Part shown: in pieces, positions 24,028-34,100 of the stretch
How the letters are laid out: every line of letters begins with the position of its first letter
Numbering within the stretch: the stretch's first letter is position 1
Assembly: GCA_937944485.1 (NCBI GenBank)
Contig: CALDYU010000012.1
Coordinates: 1 to 64,000 of the forward strand
Direction of reading: 5' to 3'
Length of the DNA: 64,000 bases
DNA from: an uncultured Flavobacteriaceae bacterium
Lineage (GTDB): Bacteria; Bacteroidota; Bacteroidia; Flavobacteriales; Flavobacteriaceae
The notes under the pieces: generated by a model
Databases searched by the model: none
The model's input: only the letters and a program-made list of their open reading frames with translations
What the model was told of the DNA's origin: nothing
Made by a program: the position numbers and the translations under genes

Positions 24028-26328
24028 ATGAAAAAAATCAAACAGATTATGATTATTGGCCTATTGTGCATGAGTGTTCAGACTTTTGCTCAAGAGGTTG
24101 AAGGTACATGGAAAGGCAATTTGTCCGTTCAAGGAACAGAAATGCCCTTAATATTCAATGTAAGTGAAACCGATGGTGAATTAAGTGCTACTATGGACAG
24201 TCCGTCACAAGGTGCTACTGACATCCCTATGGATATAACTACTTTGGTAGACAATGTATTAACGATCGAGTTTAAAAAAGCGGGAATGAAATTCGTGGGA
24301 AATTTAGGCGAATCGAAAATCGAGGGAAACCTATTTCAAAGTGGCATGGAATTTCCCTTGGTACTCGAAAAATCTGAGAAAACCATTCCGGGCAATCCCA
24401 AGTTGCCCAGCACTGATAAAGCCTTAACAGAATTAGCGGCTCTTGGTGATGGTAATTTCACGTATTCAGTTGAAGATTATTTTGCTAAGCCTAAAGCATC
24501 AACATTTCGTTTTTCTCCGGATGGAAAATATATGTCATACCGAGAAAAAGATGAAAACGGCAAGCGTCATGTTTTTGTAAAAGATATTGCTTCAGGCAAG
24601 GTAAGTAGGGCGATTGAGGAAAAAGAAGAGTTGATTAGAGGATATGGATGGATCAATAACGAGCGATTGGTTTTTTTAATGGATCAAGGTGGTGATGAAA
24701 ATTATCACGTATATGCCGTAAATATTGACGGTGGTGATCAAAAAGATTTAACTCCTTTCGAAGGTGTTCGAGCAGACTTTAGTGAACTCTTAAAAGAGGA
24801 TAAAGATCATATTATTGTTCAAATGAACAAGAATAATCCTCAAGTTTTCGAACCCTATAAAGTAAATGTAGTTTCAGGCGAGATGGAGCAATTATACAAG
24901 AATGATGATGCAGCCAATCCTATTATGGGTTATAATTTTGATAAAGATGGCAAACTAAAGGGTTTTACTAGAATTAGAGATGGCGTAGAGCAAGATATAT
25001 ACTATGCCAAAGAAGAGGGTGATTTTACCTTATTAAAAAGTCTTAATTGGAAGGATGCTTTCTCCATTGTTCGATTTGACTATGCCACTGAAAACCCTCA
25101 TGACGCTTATGTTGTATCGAATTTGGAAAATGACAAAGCCGAAATATTATTATATGATTTAAAGAACGATAAGGTGATTAAGAAGGTCTTTTCGAATGAC
25201 GATTACGACGTTTCTGATCTTTCAATCTCAAGAAAAAGAAACTACGAACTTGACTATTTCAGCTATGAGGGTGATAAGCAGGTAATTGTACCAGTGAGTG
25301 ACTATTATAAAAAACTACATTCGAAATTTGAAAAGCAGTTTGAAGGAAGACAGTATAGTATTAGTGATTATACAGATGATGAGAACAACCTTTTACTTTA
25401 TGTTAGCAGTGATAAACTCTATGGCAAATACTATTCGTATGATGTGAAGAAAGACGAGTTCAAAGAACTTTTTAATCTAATGCCTCAATTGAAAGAAGAT
25501 GATATGGCCGAAATGCGACCGATTACTTTTAAAAGTCGAGATGGGGTTACGTTACACGGTTATATTACGCTGCCTAAGGCTGCCATCGATGGACAAAAAG
25601 TACCAGTCATCGTAAACCCACATGGCGGACCACAAGGCATCAGAGATTCATGGGGTTTTAACCCAGAAGCACAGTTGTTTGCAAGTCGAGGATATGCAAC
25701 TTTACAGGTTAACTTTAGAATATCAGGTGGTTATGGAAAGGAGTTCTTAGAGTCAGGCTTTAAACAAATAGGGAGAAAAGCCATGGATGACGTTGAAGAT
25801 GGTTTACAATATGTGATCGAACAAGGATGGGTCGATAAAGATAAGGCTGCCATTTACGGTGGAAGTCATGGTGGTTATGCAGTTTTACGTGGATTAACTA
25901 AAACGCCCGATTTATATGCTTGTGGAGTTGACTATGTTGGCGTGAGCAATCTATTTACTTTTATGAAGACTATTCCACCATATTGGAAGCCTTATTTGAA
26001 AATTATTAAGGAAATTTGGTATGATGAGGATATTGCCGAAGAAAAAGCCATTATGGAGGAAGTATCGCCGGTATATCAAATCGATAAGATTAAAAAGCCG
26101 CTATTTGTCGTGCAAGGTGCTAATGACCCACGAGTTAATATCGATGAATCAGACCAGATAGTTAGTGCATTACGTAACAAAGGTTTTGATGTACCTTACA
26201 TGGTAAAATACGATGAAGGACACGGATTTGGCAAAGAAGAAAACTCCATTGCATTATACAAGTCAATGATGGGCTTTTATGCAAAGCATTTGGGGGTACA
26301 GGAAGTATCCAAACCTATAAAGGATTAA
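24028..26328 (+). CDS. Secreted S9-family prolyl oligopeptidase-like peptidase
   Basis: A signal peptide ([22 protein letters not shown]) is followed by a beta domain of about 100 residues ([20 protein letters not shown]), a beta-propeller-like middle, and an alpha/beta-hydrolase domain. The catalytic triad is visible: Ser613 in [10 protein letters not shown], Asp700 in GANDPRVN and His732 in YDEGHGFGK. Enzymes of this type cleave short peptides, often after Pro or as dipeptidyl/acylaminoacyl peptidases, here in the periplasm. The N-terminal beta domain is an extra not found in all S9 enzymes. It is a single-gene unit with upstream inverted repeats and a strong downstream terminator. Confidence 0.93.
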   Translation: MKKIKQIMIIGLLCMSVQTFAQEVEGTWKGNLSVQGTEMPLIFNVSETDGELSATMDSPSQGATDIPMDITTLVDNVLTIEFKKAGMKFVGNLGESKIEGNLFQSGMEFPLVLEKSEKTIPGNPKLPSTDKALTELAALGDGNFTYSVEDYFAKPKASTFRFSPDGKYMSYREKDENGKRHVFVKDIASGKVSRAIEEKEELIRGYGWINNERLVFLMDQGGDENYHVYAVNIDGGDQKDLTPFEGVRADFSELLKEDKDHIIVQMNKNNPQVFEPYKVNVVSGEMEQLYKNDDAANPIMGYNFDKDGKLKGFTRIRDGVEQDIYYAKEEGDFTLLKSLNWKDAFSIVRFDYATENPHDAYVVSNLENDKAEILLYDLKNDKVIKKVFSNDDYDVSDLSISRKRNYELDYFSYEGDKQVIVPVSDYYKKLHSKFEKQFEGRQYSISDYTDDENNLLLYVSSDKLYGKYYSYDVKKDEFKELFNLMPQLKEDDMAEMRPITFKSRDGVTLHGYITLPKAAIDGQKVPVIVNPHGGPQGIRDSWGFNPEAQLFASRGYATLQVNFRISGGYGKEFLESGFKQIGRKAMDDVEDGLQYVIEQGWVDKDKAAIYGGSHGGYAVLRGLTKTPDLYACGVDYVGVSNLFTFMKTIPPYWKPYLKIIKEIWYDEDIAEEKAIMEEVSPVYQIDKIKKPLFVVQGANDPRVNIDESDQIVSALRNKGFDVPYMVKYDEGHGFGKEENSIALYKSMMGFYAKHLGVQEVSKPIKD

Positions 26329-26351
26329 GTTAAATAAAACATATGATTAAC

Positions 26352-26390
26352 AATAAGAGGGAAGTCTAACGCTTCTCTCTTATTATTTTT
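26352..26390 (+). terminator. Intrinsic terminator after the S9 peptidase gene
   Basis: A 13-bp stem (aataagagggaag with cttctctcttatt, one G-T pair, 7-base loop) is followed by atTTTT. It lies 23 bases past the stop codon. Confidence 0.85.
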
Positions 26391-26492
26391 AGGGCTTACG
26401 AGCGTCAAGTGATAAATGGTATTAGTACCTCTCAATGGATAAAATATACAGGTCATAAAAACACTTCACGTATAGATAAAATGAATTGGTAA
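26391..26492 (+). pseudogene. Possible remnant of a tyrosine recombinase C-terminus
   Basis: A stretch with no start codon, open from just after the terminator to a TAA at 26490, reads ...NGISTSQWIKYTGHKN, then RIDKMNW. The TGHK box with preceding Ile/Ser-rich helix resembles the C-terminal part of phage-type integrases in Bacteroidota, but the catalytic Tyr is not visible and the fragment is only about 34 codons. It could be chance. Confidence 0.22.
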
Positions 26493-27506
26493 CTAATTAC
26501 GCTTCACTTTCACTGTATAAGTAGCTATAATAATATCATTAACTTTAATGTGAACATCATATCTTCCTGGTTTTTCAAAGGTATACCGCAGTTGATATTC
26601 TTGCTTGTTTTGTAGCACATTTGGCCTTACCTCTTTAGTACTCAATCCGCTTGACAGCATTAATTGTATATTATTTTTAGAAATTTTGGATGCAGCGTTC
26701 AGGTCAAAGGTGAGGGGTTCGTTCTTTGTAACCTCCAAATGCATTTGCTTAGGACGACTAGGGGTAACCCCGATAGAAAAAGCTTCTTTGTAAACTACTG
26801 GTCCTTCAATGAATTGATTTAAAGTAGGTGGTTCTAGCAAAAGCGAAGATGCTATTTCGAGGGGATAATGGTTCTTTACAAAAAGTTGCGGGTCAGCCAG
26901 AAAGTAACTATCAAAATAATCTGATATGAATCGAGGACCCTCATTTTCTAAAATAATTCGTCCGGCAGACCATGTAGGATCACACAAATACCATTTACCA
27001 TTTAATTCGACGGCATTCCATGAATGATTGGGGATGCTATTTTCATTTAATACTAAAGTGGGCGTTCTACCGTATCCATTTACAATTTCACATTTAATAC
27101 CGGCTAAATGAGCCAATTCTCGAACTAAATATGCATAACCTGTACAGGCCGTTTTTTTATACTTAAGAAGGTTTTCAAATACTTTGGGGGTAAAACTGTC
27201 ATTCCATGCTGAAAGCTCTTCTTTGTTTTTAAACAGTTTTTTTCTTTTCCTAACAGTTTTCTGAAACGAGCTATAATCATTTTCGATATTCGTACATACC
27301 CAAGTATAAATACTTCTAAACTTTTCGACATCTGTATCTAAAGTATGGGTTAAATTATAGGTCAGTACAGGTAAATTTTTAAGGCTAGCACCTTTATATT
27401 TTAGTGCAATGCTGTCAGCTTTGGTAAATGTAATAGCATCAAAATCGGAACGTTGACCGTAGCCAATCATTCCGATTAAGAAGACTAGTATTGTAAGTGA
27501 CTTCAT
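26493..27506 (-). CDS. Secreted transglutaminase-like superfamily protein
   Basis: The 337-residue protein has a signal peptide (to about GYGQ) and a transglutaminase/protease core with the Cys-His-Asp triad: Cys121 in KTACTGYAYL, His161 in IPNHSWNAVELNGKW and Asp176 in CDPTWSAG. The C-terminal about 100 residues form a beta domain ending in TYTVKVKRN. Such proteins act as peptidases or cross-linking enzymes in the periplasm or at the surface. Its ATG overlaps the stop of the upstream carboxypeptidase-regulatory-like gene by one base (TAATG), so the two are translationally coupled. The alpha-2-macroglobulin gene lies just upstream in the same direction. Confidence 0.88.
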   Translation of the reverse strand: MKSLTILVFLIGMIGYGQRSDFDAITFTKADSIALKYKGASLKNLPVLTYNLTHTLDTDVEKFRSIYTWVCTNIENDYSSFQKTVRKRKKLFKNKEELSAWNDSFTPKVFENLLKYKKTACTGYAYLVRELAHLAGIKCEIVNGYGRTPTLVLNENSIPNHSWNAVELNGKWYLCDPTWSAGRIILENEGPRFISDYFDSYFLADPQLFVKNHYPLEIASSLLLEPPTLNQFIEGPVVYKEAFSIGVTPSRPKQMHLEVTKNEPLTFDLNAASKISKNNIQLMLSSGLSTKEVRPNVLQNKQEYQLRYTFEKPGRYDVHIKVNDIIIATYTVKVKRN

Positions 27507-27970
27507 TATTTGAAGAGACCGATAAATTTTTGAAAGATGTTACGTTTTGATTTATAAACACCAGTAACTTCTACAGCGCCCATTAATGAAATGTCCGAAG
27601 CCGAGAAGGCAATGTTAACCTCAATAGTATCTGATTCACTCTCCGTGATTTTATATTCTTTCGGATTGTAGCCGATATAACTAAAAACTAAAATATCACC
27701 AGCTTCTAAAGCCTTAGGGAATTTAAACGTCCCATTACTATCAGTTACGGTTCCTTTACTGCTCCCCTTTAAGACGACATTTACACCCAATAGTGGTAAA
27801 TCATCTTGATCTAGAACTTTGCCGGAAACAGTATATGTTTTAAGATTATACGTTACCTCTGTTTGATGTTCTACATCATGACTTGCGACTTCTTGCGCAT
27901 TTAAACTAAATACGCTACATAATAAGAAAAGACAAAAGCCTTTTACAATAATTCGAATTGCATTTTTCAT
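27506..27970 (-). CDS. Carboxypeptidase-regulatory-like domain protein
   Basis: This 154-residue protein has a signal peptide (to about LNAQE) and one CarboxypepD_reg-like beta-sandwich: YTVSGKVLDQDDLPLLGVNV, then LKGSSKGTVTDSNGTFKF and GDILVFSYIGYNPKEY. This is the fold found at the N-terminus of SusC-type receptors. A tail (GAVEVTGVYKSKRN) resembles the EEVVVTG segment that follows this domain in such receptors, but no plug or barrel follows. It is coupled by TAATG to the transglutaminase-like gene and lies 146 bases below the macroglobulin gene, which also contains this domain. A binding or scaffolding role is inferred. Confidence 0.85.
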   Translation of the reverse strand: MKNAIRIIVKGFCLFLLCSVFSLNAQEVASHDVEHQTEVTYNLKTYTVSGKVLDQDDLPLLGVNVVLKGSSKGTVTDSNGTFKFPKALEAGDILVFSYIGYNPKEYKITESESDTIEVNIAFSASDISLMGAVEVTGVYKSKRNIFQKFIGLFK

Positions 27971-28116
27971 AATTCAGTGGTTTTATATATTATACTTCTA
28001 AACTATGTTATTATTCATTTTTTAAAAACCAATAACTAGGCTAGTACTACTTTGAGTGCGTAAACGAACCCTATTTCGTAGTAAGCATTAATATCTAAGT
28101 TCAAGATAAGAAATTC
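27971..28116. other. 146-base gap between macroglobulin and carboxypeptidase-regulatory-like genes
   Basis: No terminator-like hairpin was seen, so read-through from the macroglobulin gene into the two downstream genes is possible. No perfect TAnnTTTG box was found either. Confidence 0.4.
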
Positions 28117-31100
28117 TTAGTCTACCTTAACCCGGACACCTTCAGAATGACTGCTAAATTCAGGGGCATACATGCTTTGAATGCTCGTAATTCCATTACT
28201 AAAATTCCCAGCGTTATTTACTCTTAGGTCATATTCGAATATATAAACACCTTTGGGTAAATAATCAAAGAAAAAATTGGTGCTGGCATCTTTCGTACTT
28301 TCATAGTAGCCCAAACCGTCTTGCCATTTATATTTGGAGATGACGTTTATTGGTTCAAAACCTGCTGCTCGCATGTCTTTCATGTGAACAAATTCCATCG
28401 ATCGATCTGCGCGTAATTCAATACGTACTCGTACTAAATCACCAACCTTTAAAGCAGTCTTGCTTGTGATTTCTGAGATCTCTTCCCCCGTATCAGTGTT
28501 CTTTTTTAGAAAAAGTTTCTTTTTCAATTGTAATGGAGTTTCTGCCGAGGTAATTTTATCTAAATCTTCAAAGTATTGCCAGTACAATGCTCCCCAAGCG
28601 ATACCCTTTCCTTTTTTGCTGATTTGAACTTCAGCCATTTCAGGTTTTACTTCTGCACCTGGCCATGATGTTTTATAGTAACCTGTACCGGCTTCAACTT
28701 TTACATTTTCTAGTTTAGAGGGTTCTATTTTTTTACTACCTACCAAAACTTCAACAGCATCAGTAATTGATAACCAATCACTACCTTGAAGCAATAAAGC
28801 ATACACCGCTTCAGTAGTTGCTTTGGTGGTTTTCCATTGATTGGTTTGCTTATTCTTCAACAACCAGATTTTAAGATTGTCAACAGTCGTAATATCTTCG
28901 GGCGTGATTTCAGCGAACGCTTCAATCAAAAGTGATTGTGTTTCAATAGGCGCTTGGTACCAGTACCAAGAGTTGGTATTATTCTTCCAATACATTCCTA
29001 ATTCTTCCGAAGTGATACTATTCTCTTCTAAAGCGCGCAAAATCTTTGCGGCTGTTTTAGCATCTTTAGCTCGGTGCATAATTAAGGATAACATTCCTTG
29101 AGTATATAATTTTTTGTTTTTCCAGTACTTGCGCGCTTGCGCCTTATAATATGCCGTTATTTCATCAACTTTGTTCGAAGTTTTGATATCCTTAAAAAAG
29201 CTACGCATATAGAGATAATGAATCTGCGTGTTACTCAAATGATCATCATTTAAATCATCAGCATACTTTTTCATTTGGTTGTACTCTTTTACAAATTCGC
29301 CGTCTAAATAACGAATTGCTTTTTCAATCATGCGGTTTTGGTCACTGAGTATGGCCGAAGTGACCGAAAGGTGCTTTAGGTGTCCTAAACCAGAAATGAT
29401 ATGCTGGGTAATGTAGCGATTATCAGGTCCGCCATTAAACCAAGACCACGCTCCAGAACCTTTTTGATTTTGCTTTAGTTTATTGAGCGCAATTGCTTGC
29501 TCGTTTTTCATTTTATTCAAATTAAATAAGAGGGCGATACGCTTTTTCTGTTCGGTTTCAGATTGCGCATCGCGTACCCACGGCGTCTCTTGAATAAGTA
29601 GCGATTTTAACTCTTGGTTCTTTTCTAAATTGCTCACCAAAGCATCTGAATTTGCCCACTGTTTAAAGACATCTTGAATTCTCGGATTGCTATTTGCGAT
29701 ATGAGAGGCGAGCGAATTCGCATAATATTTCGAAAATGTTTGCTCATTACATTCATACGGATACTCCATCAAATAGGGGAGTGCCTGCACTGCATACCAA
29801 GCCGGATTGCTGGTCATTTCTAAGGTGAGTTTATGGTGCTTCAGCGTAGGTCGCTGAGCGGAGCCGAAGGGAGCCGAAGACGTGTTCTTTAACTTATCTA
29901 AAGTAAAGGTTTTTGTTTGGTCGCTACGTACCCACATTGGTAAGGTCTCCGTAACTAACATGCGATTGGTTAATACGGGGAGTAGATTTTGCTCCCCATC
30001 ACTAAAATCACCTGCTTTTGCGGCAACCGTGTACTGAACTGCCTGAATTCCTTCAGGAATTTTTAATCGCCAAGAAACTTGGGTATTGCCTAAGGAATCG
30101 ACTTCGAAGTCCCCCTCTGTCTGCGGCATCTCCCTCGAAGGGAGAGAAAGCAACAGTTTTTTTGAAATATCTAGTCCAGTAACAGCATCAGCTAATTCTA
30201 ATTTCGCTCGCCCTGAAAGGGTCTTCTTCGTGAGATTTGCAATTTTAGTACTGATAATAATTTCATCGCCTTCACGTAAAAAGCGCGGTGCATTTGGGAT
30301 GACCATGAGCTCTTTTTGCGTAACCGTTTCTAGAGTCCTTAGGGCACTTTCTAAGTTTTTAGTATGGGCTAACAATTGCAACTTCCATTTGGTTAATGCT
30401 TCTGGAGTGGTAAAACTAAATGACACATTACCTTCTTGGTCTGTTTTTAAATGCGGAAAGAAAAAAGCATTTTCTTGCAGGTTTTTGCGGATTTTTACAT
30501 TAGAAAAATCGGTTGATTTTTCTTTATTATTTTCAGGAGCGTTAGGCGGAGGAGGTGCACTGTCGCTATCACTGTTTATTGTTACCCCTGCAACCCTACC
30601 TTGTAAAACATTCGAAACATCTTCTGATTCAACGGTTACGACCGAGCCTGTCATGCTTTTTTTTGTTTTAGTTGCATAGGCCATAACGACTACTTCTTCC
30701 AAAGCATCGGAATCTTCATTCATATAAATTTTGAAAAAATTATCCTTTGCTATTTTTTTATTGGTACTGACAAAACCTATATAGCTAAACTCTAAGGTTT
30801 GGCCTTTTTTAACTTTGATTGAAAAGTTACCATCAAAGTCGGTTGTTGTCCCTTCGGTAGTCCCTTTTATGACTACATTCACACCAGGTAATGGCTGGCC
30901 ATTTTCGTCATAAATAGTGCCATCGACATATCCTTCAGGAACATCTTTGCTTGAATAAAATTGCGAGGTTCGACTTGCTTTTATACGTCTTAAATAATTT
31001 CTTCTTGCGTAGTAGTTATTTTCGATTGACAACCCAAACCAATTGAAACTATCGTAGCTATAATCATTTACTAAAGGTGCATGTACAAATTCTGATTGCA

Positions 31101-34100
31101 CTCTAAAATGGGTAGTACCAAAACTAGTATTGCCATTACAATTGACTTGTGAATAATAAGAAACTTTCGCTAGAGGATTAAAATACCAGATGTGGGGTTT
31201 AAAAGCATCAAGAGATGCATCATACATATTCGCTAGTAATTCGGCGGCTACTTGTTCTCCTTTTGCACCTTTTATTTTAAATGTCCAAGTTTCATCAACA
31301 CCAGGCTGCAACTTATTTCTAAAAGTGGACGCTTCGATTTCCAAATCTGTTTTAGGGTAAGGAACATTGATTCTTATTTTTCCGGTATGAAAGGAATTAA
31401 ATTTGGTAAAACTATAAGTAACTGCAAATCCTCCTAAATCAGTAGCTAAAACAGGTATTTTGAAATGTTTAGTGTCTTTATTCAATTGAATCAGTCGACT
31501 TTCAATAATTTTTTTATCCTTTTCAATATAAACCATGAGGTTTAAATTCTCGGCTGCGGTGCTTAGCGAAATTTTAGCATCTTCTCCCGGTTTATATTGT
31601 AGCTGATCTGTTTTAAAACGGATAAGTTGATTGTCAGCGAGCATTTTATCTTTTTCACTATATAGTGAGGTATACGCGATATCTTTTACATTTTGACCAA
31701 ATTTATCTTTGGTTTCAAGTTCAATGATATATTGACCAGACTCCCATTTTTTTATTTTACCTAAACTTATTTCTTTTGATACATTGGTGTCAAAATTTGT
31801 TTGCCAAACTAGGGCCCCTTTATCCCATTGTAAATAGTCATGCTCATTGGTAAAAGGGTCGTGAGGGTATAACTTTTTAAATTCCGTTTTACTAAAACCA
31901 GGATAATCAGGTGCTGGCCATGGCCGTGGGCGAAGCACATTTTCTGGGGATTTTAGTTTGTACATTTTAAGTACGCCTTTTGTGGCAACTTGCTCACCGT
32001 TCAGATTAAAAGAAGAAATGGCAAGTTTATTCTTTTTGGCGCTTTTATCTATCAAGCTTGCCATTTCTATGTTTGCAATTACGGCGTGATAGCCTACAGA
32101 AACAGTTGTTGTTGTGCTATGCGTTTCTCCATTAATATCGGTGACATCTGCGGTTAGTTCATAACTGAAGGTGGGCATATTGTTTTTATCAACACTGTTG
32201 TCTGGTAGGGCTTTAAAATTTATTTCATATTTTCCGGAAGCATCGGTAGTCGTCTCACCATGAGCGATTTCTTGCTCGGCATTGTTAAGATTGGGATAAT
32301 ACCAATAGCACCATCTCGGGTAATTCACCACTCGTTTAACACGATAAGTAACTTTGGCATCAGTAATGTTACTTCCGGCGTAAGCCACAGCTTTACCAAT
32401 TACTGTCACACTATCATTGATTTTATAAGTTTCAGTGACAGGTTCAAAGAAGGTTTCAAATTTCGGACGCTTATATTCCTCAACGGAAAAGTAATGCTCA
32501 TTATTAATTAAACTTGAATCAGCGTCGATTTCTAAGTAATACTCACCTGTAAGACCACTTGCAGGAAGCACAAATTCACCAGAGAACGAACCATAGTCGT
32601 TGGTTTCTAATTCTAATTCGGCAACTTCATCATCATTGACATTATACAAAGTAACAAACACCGATTCTTCAGTCATTAAACGAGACTTCTTTTTATAAGT
32701 TTCTACTAGAATACCCTTGAAATAAAGGGTTTGCCCTGGTCTGTAGATACTTCTATCTGTAAAAACGAAAGACTTTGATGTTACCTCTTCTTTTCTTGGT
32801 TTTCTTTGACTATTTAAATAATAATTACCGAAGTCAGCTTTGTCTTTTTCGTGTGACACATCAATTTGAACATTTGTCCAACTCGTATTCGATTTCTTAT
32901 TAATTATAACTCTTCCTAGTTGGTCAGTGGTTTTTGTAATACTATGTCTCGCGCGATTGTAGTTTTTACTATAATTTATTTTTACCTGAGCCCCTTTAAT
33001 TGGATTTCCATTGTTTCTATCGGTGATTTGGTAGATTTTGCTAATTGGGGTTTCTAATTCAGTAATAGCAATATTTGTTATTTGTACAGTACTGTGAGCA
33101 AAAGTAGTTTGACCATTTGTAGTTTCTACCAATATGATGTATTTGCCATTGGCTAATGCAGGCATGCTAATTTCTGTAGTATGTGATTGGTAATCGCCTT
33201 CATTTTTTAATTTGCTTTTCCATTCTTTCGTTATAGGTAATTTTTTAAGGAACTTCAGTTTCTCCTCTTTCTGATATAATTTATTAAATGCCCTAAGTTT
33301 AGATTGATTTACTTTAAGTGCTGATAAGTTTAGCGAATCTTGATTTTTATATTGCACCAATAACCTAGATATGGTATGAACAGGAATATTTTTTTCAGAA
33401 GTTAGCTGAAGTTCTGTTTTTAGTATTTGCGATTTTATAGCCATACATTTTTCAGCAGCTCTAGAATTAGAATGGTCTTGAATAATAGACTCACATAAGG
33501 CTAATGCTTCTTTTAATTTCCATTGGTATTTATTATTCGTTTTTGAATTATAAGTTTGCCCCCATTTTTGATACAAAAGAGCTATTTCGTAATTATAAAG
33601 TGCTGCATATTTCTTCTGTTTAAGGCCTGCAGCAGAGTTTTTAAGCACTTCGAGTAATTGGTCTTCTTTATTAGAGAAGATAGCATTATCGCGAACATAT
33701 TTTAAACGTTCAATATCAACCTCAACAAAGGCATCGATGGTGCCGTTTTTCAAATGAAAATCGAGCAGTTGCTGATATATAGCTAATGCTTTTGCTTGTT
33801 TTGAAGTTTGGTCAGCAGTTTTTATTGACTTTTGTGTAAACTGATAAGCTTCACAAAGGTAATCAGGGTTATTGATTTCAAACTTATTTGCGGGTGTAGT
33901 GATGCTATTCTCAGGGGTTTTGTAAAATGCTAAAGCTGTATGGGCCAGTAAATCATATAATGTAGGGCGATATTTTTCAGAATCTGCTCTTTTATGGAGT
34001 AGTAATTCAAATTCATCAACCTTAATTTGTTGTAATCTCTTTTTTTGTTTTAAAGAGGCATCAAAACGAGTATTAATTTCATCGAATAAAGTACTTAAAT

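Noticed and set aside
30086-30679. 197-codon plus-strand ORF inside the macroglobulin gene
   Set aside because: It is antisense to a clearly coding domain, its peptide is Ser/Val/Phe-rich with no motif, and it arises from codon bias of the real frame.
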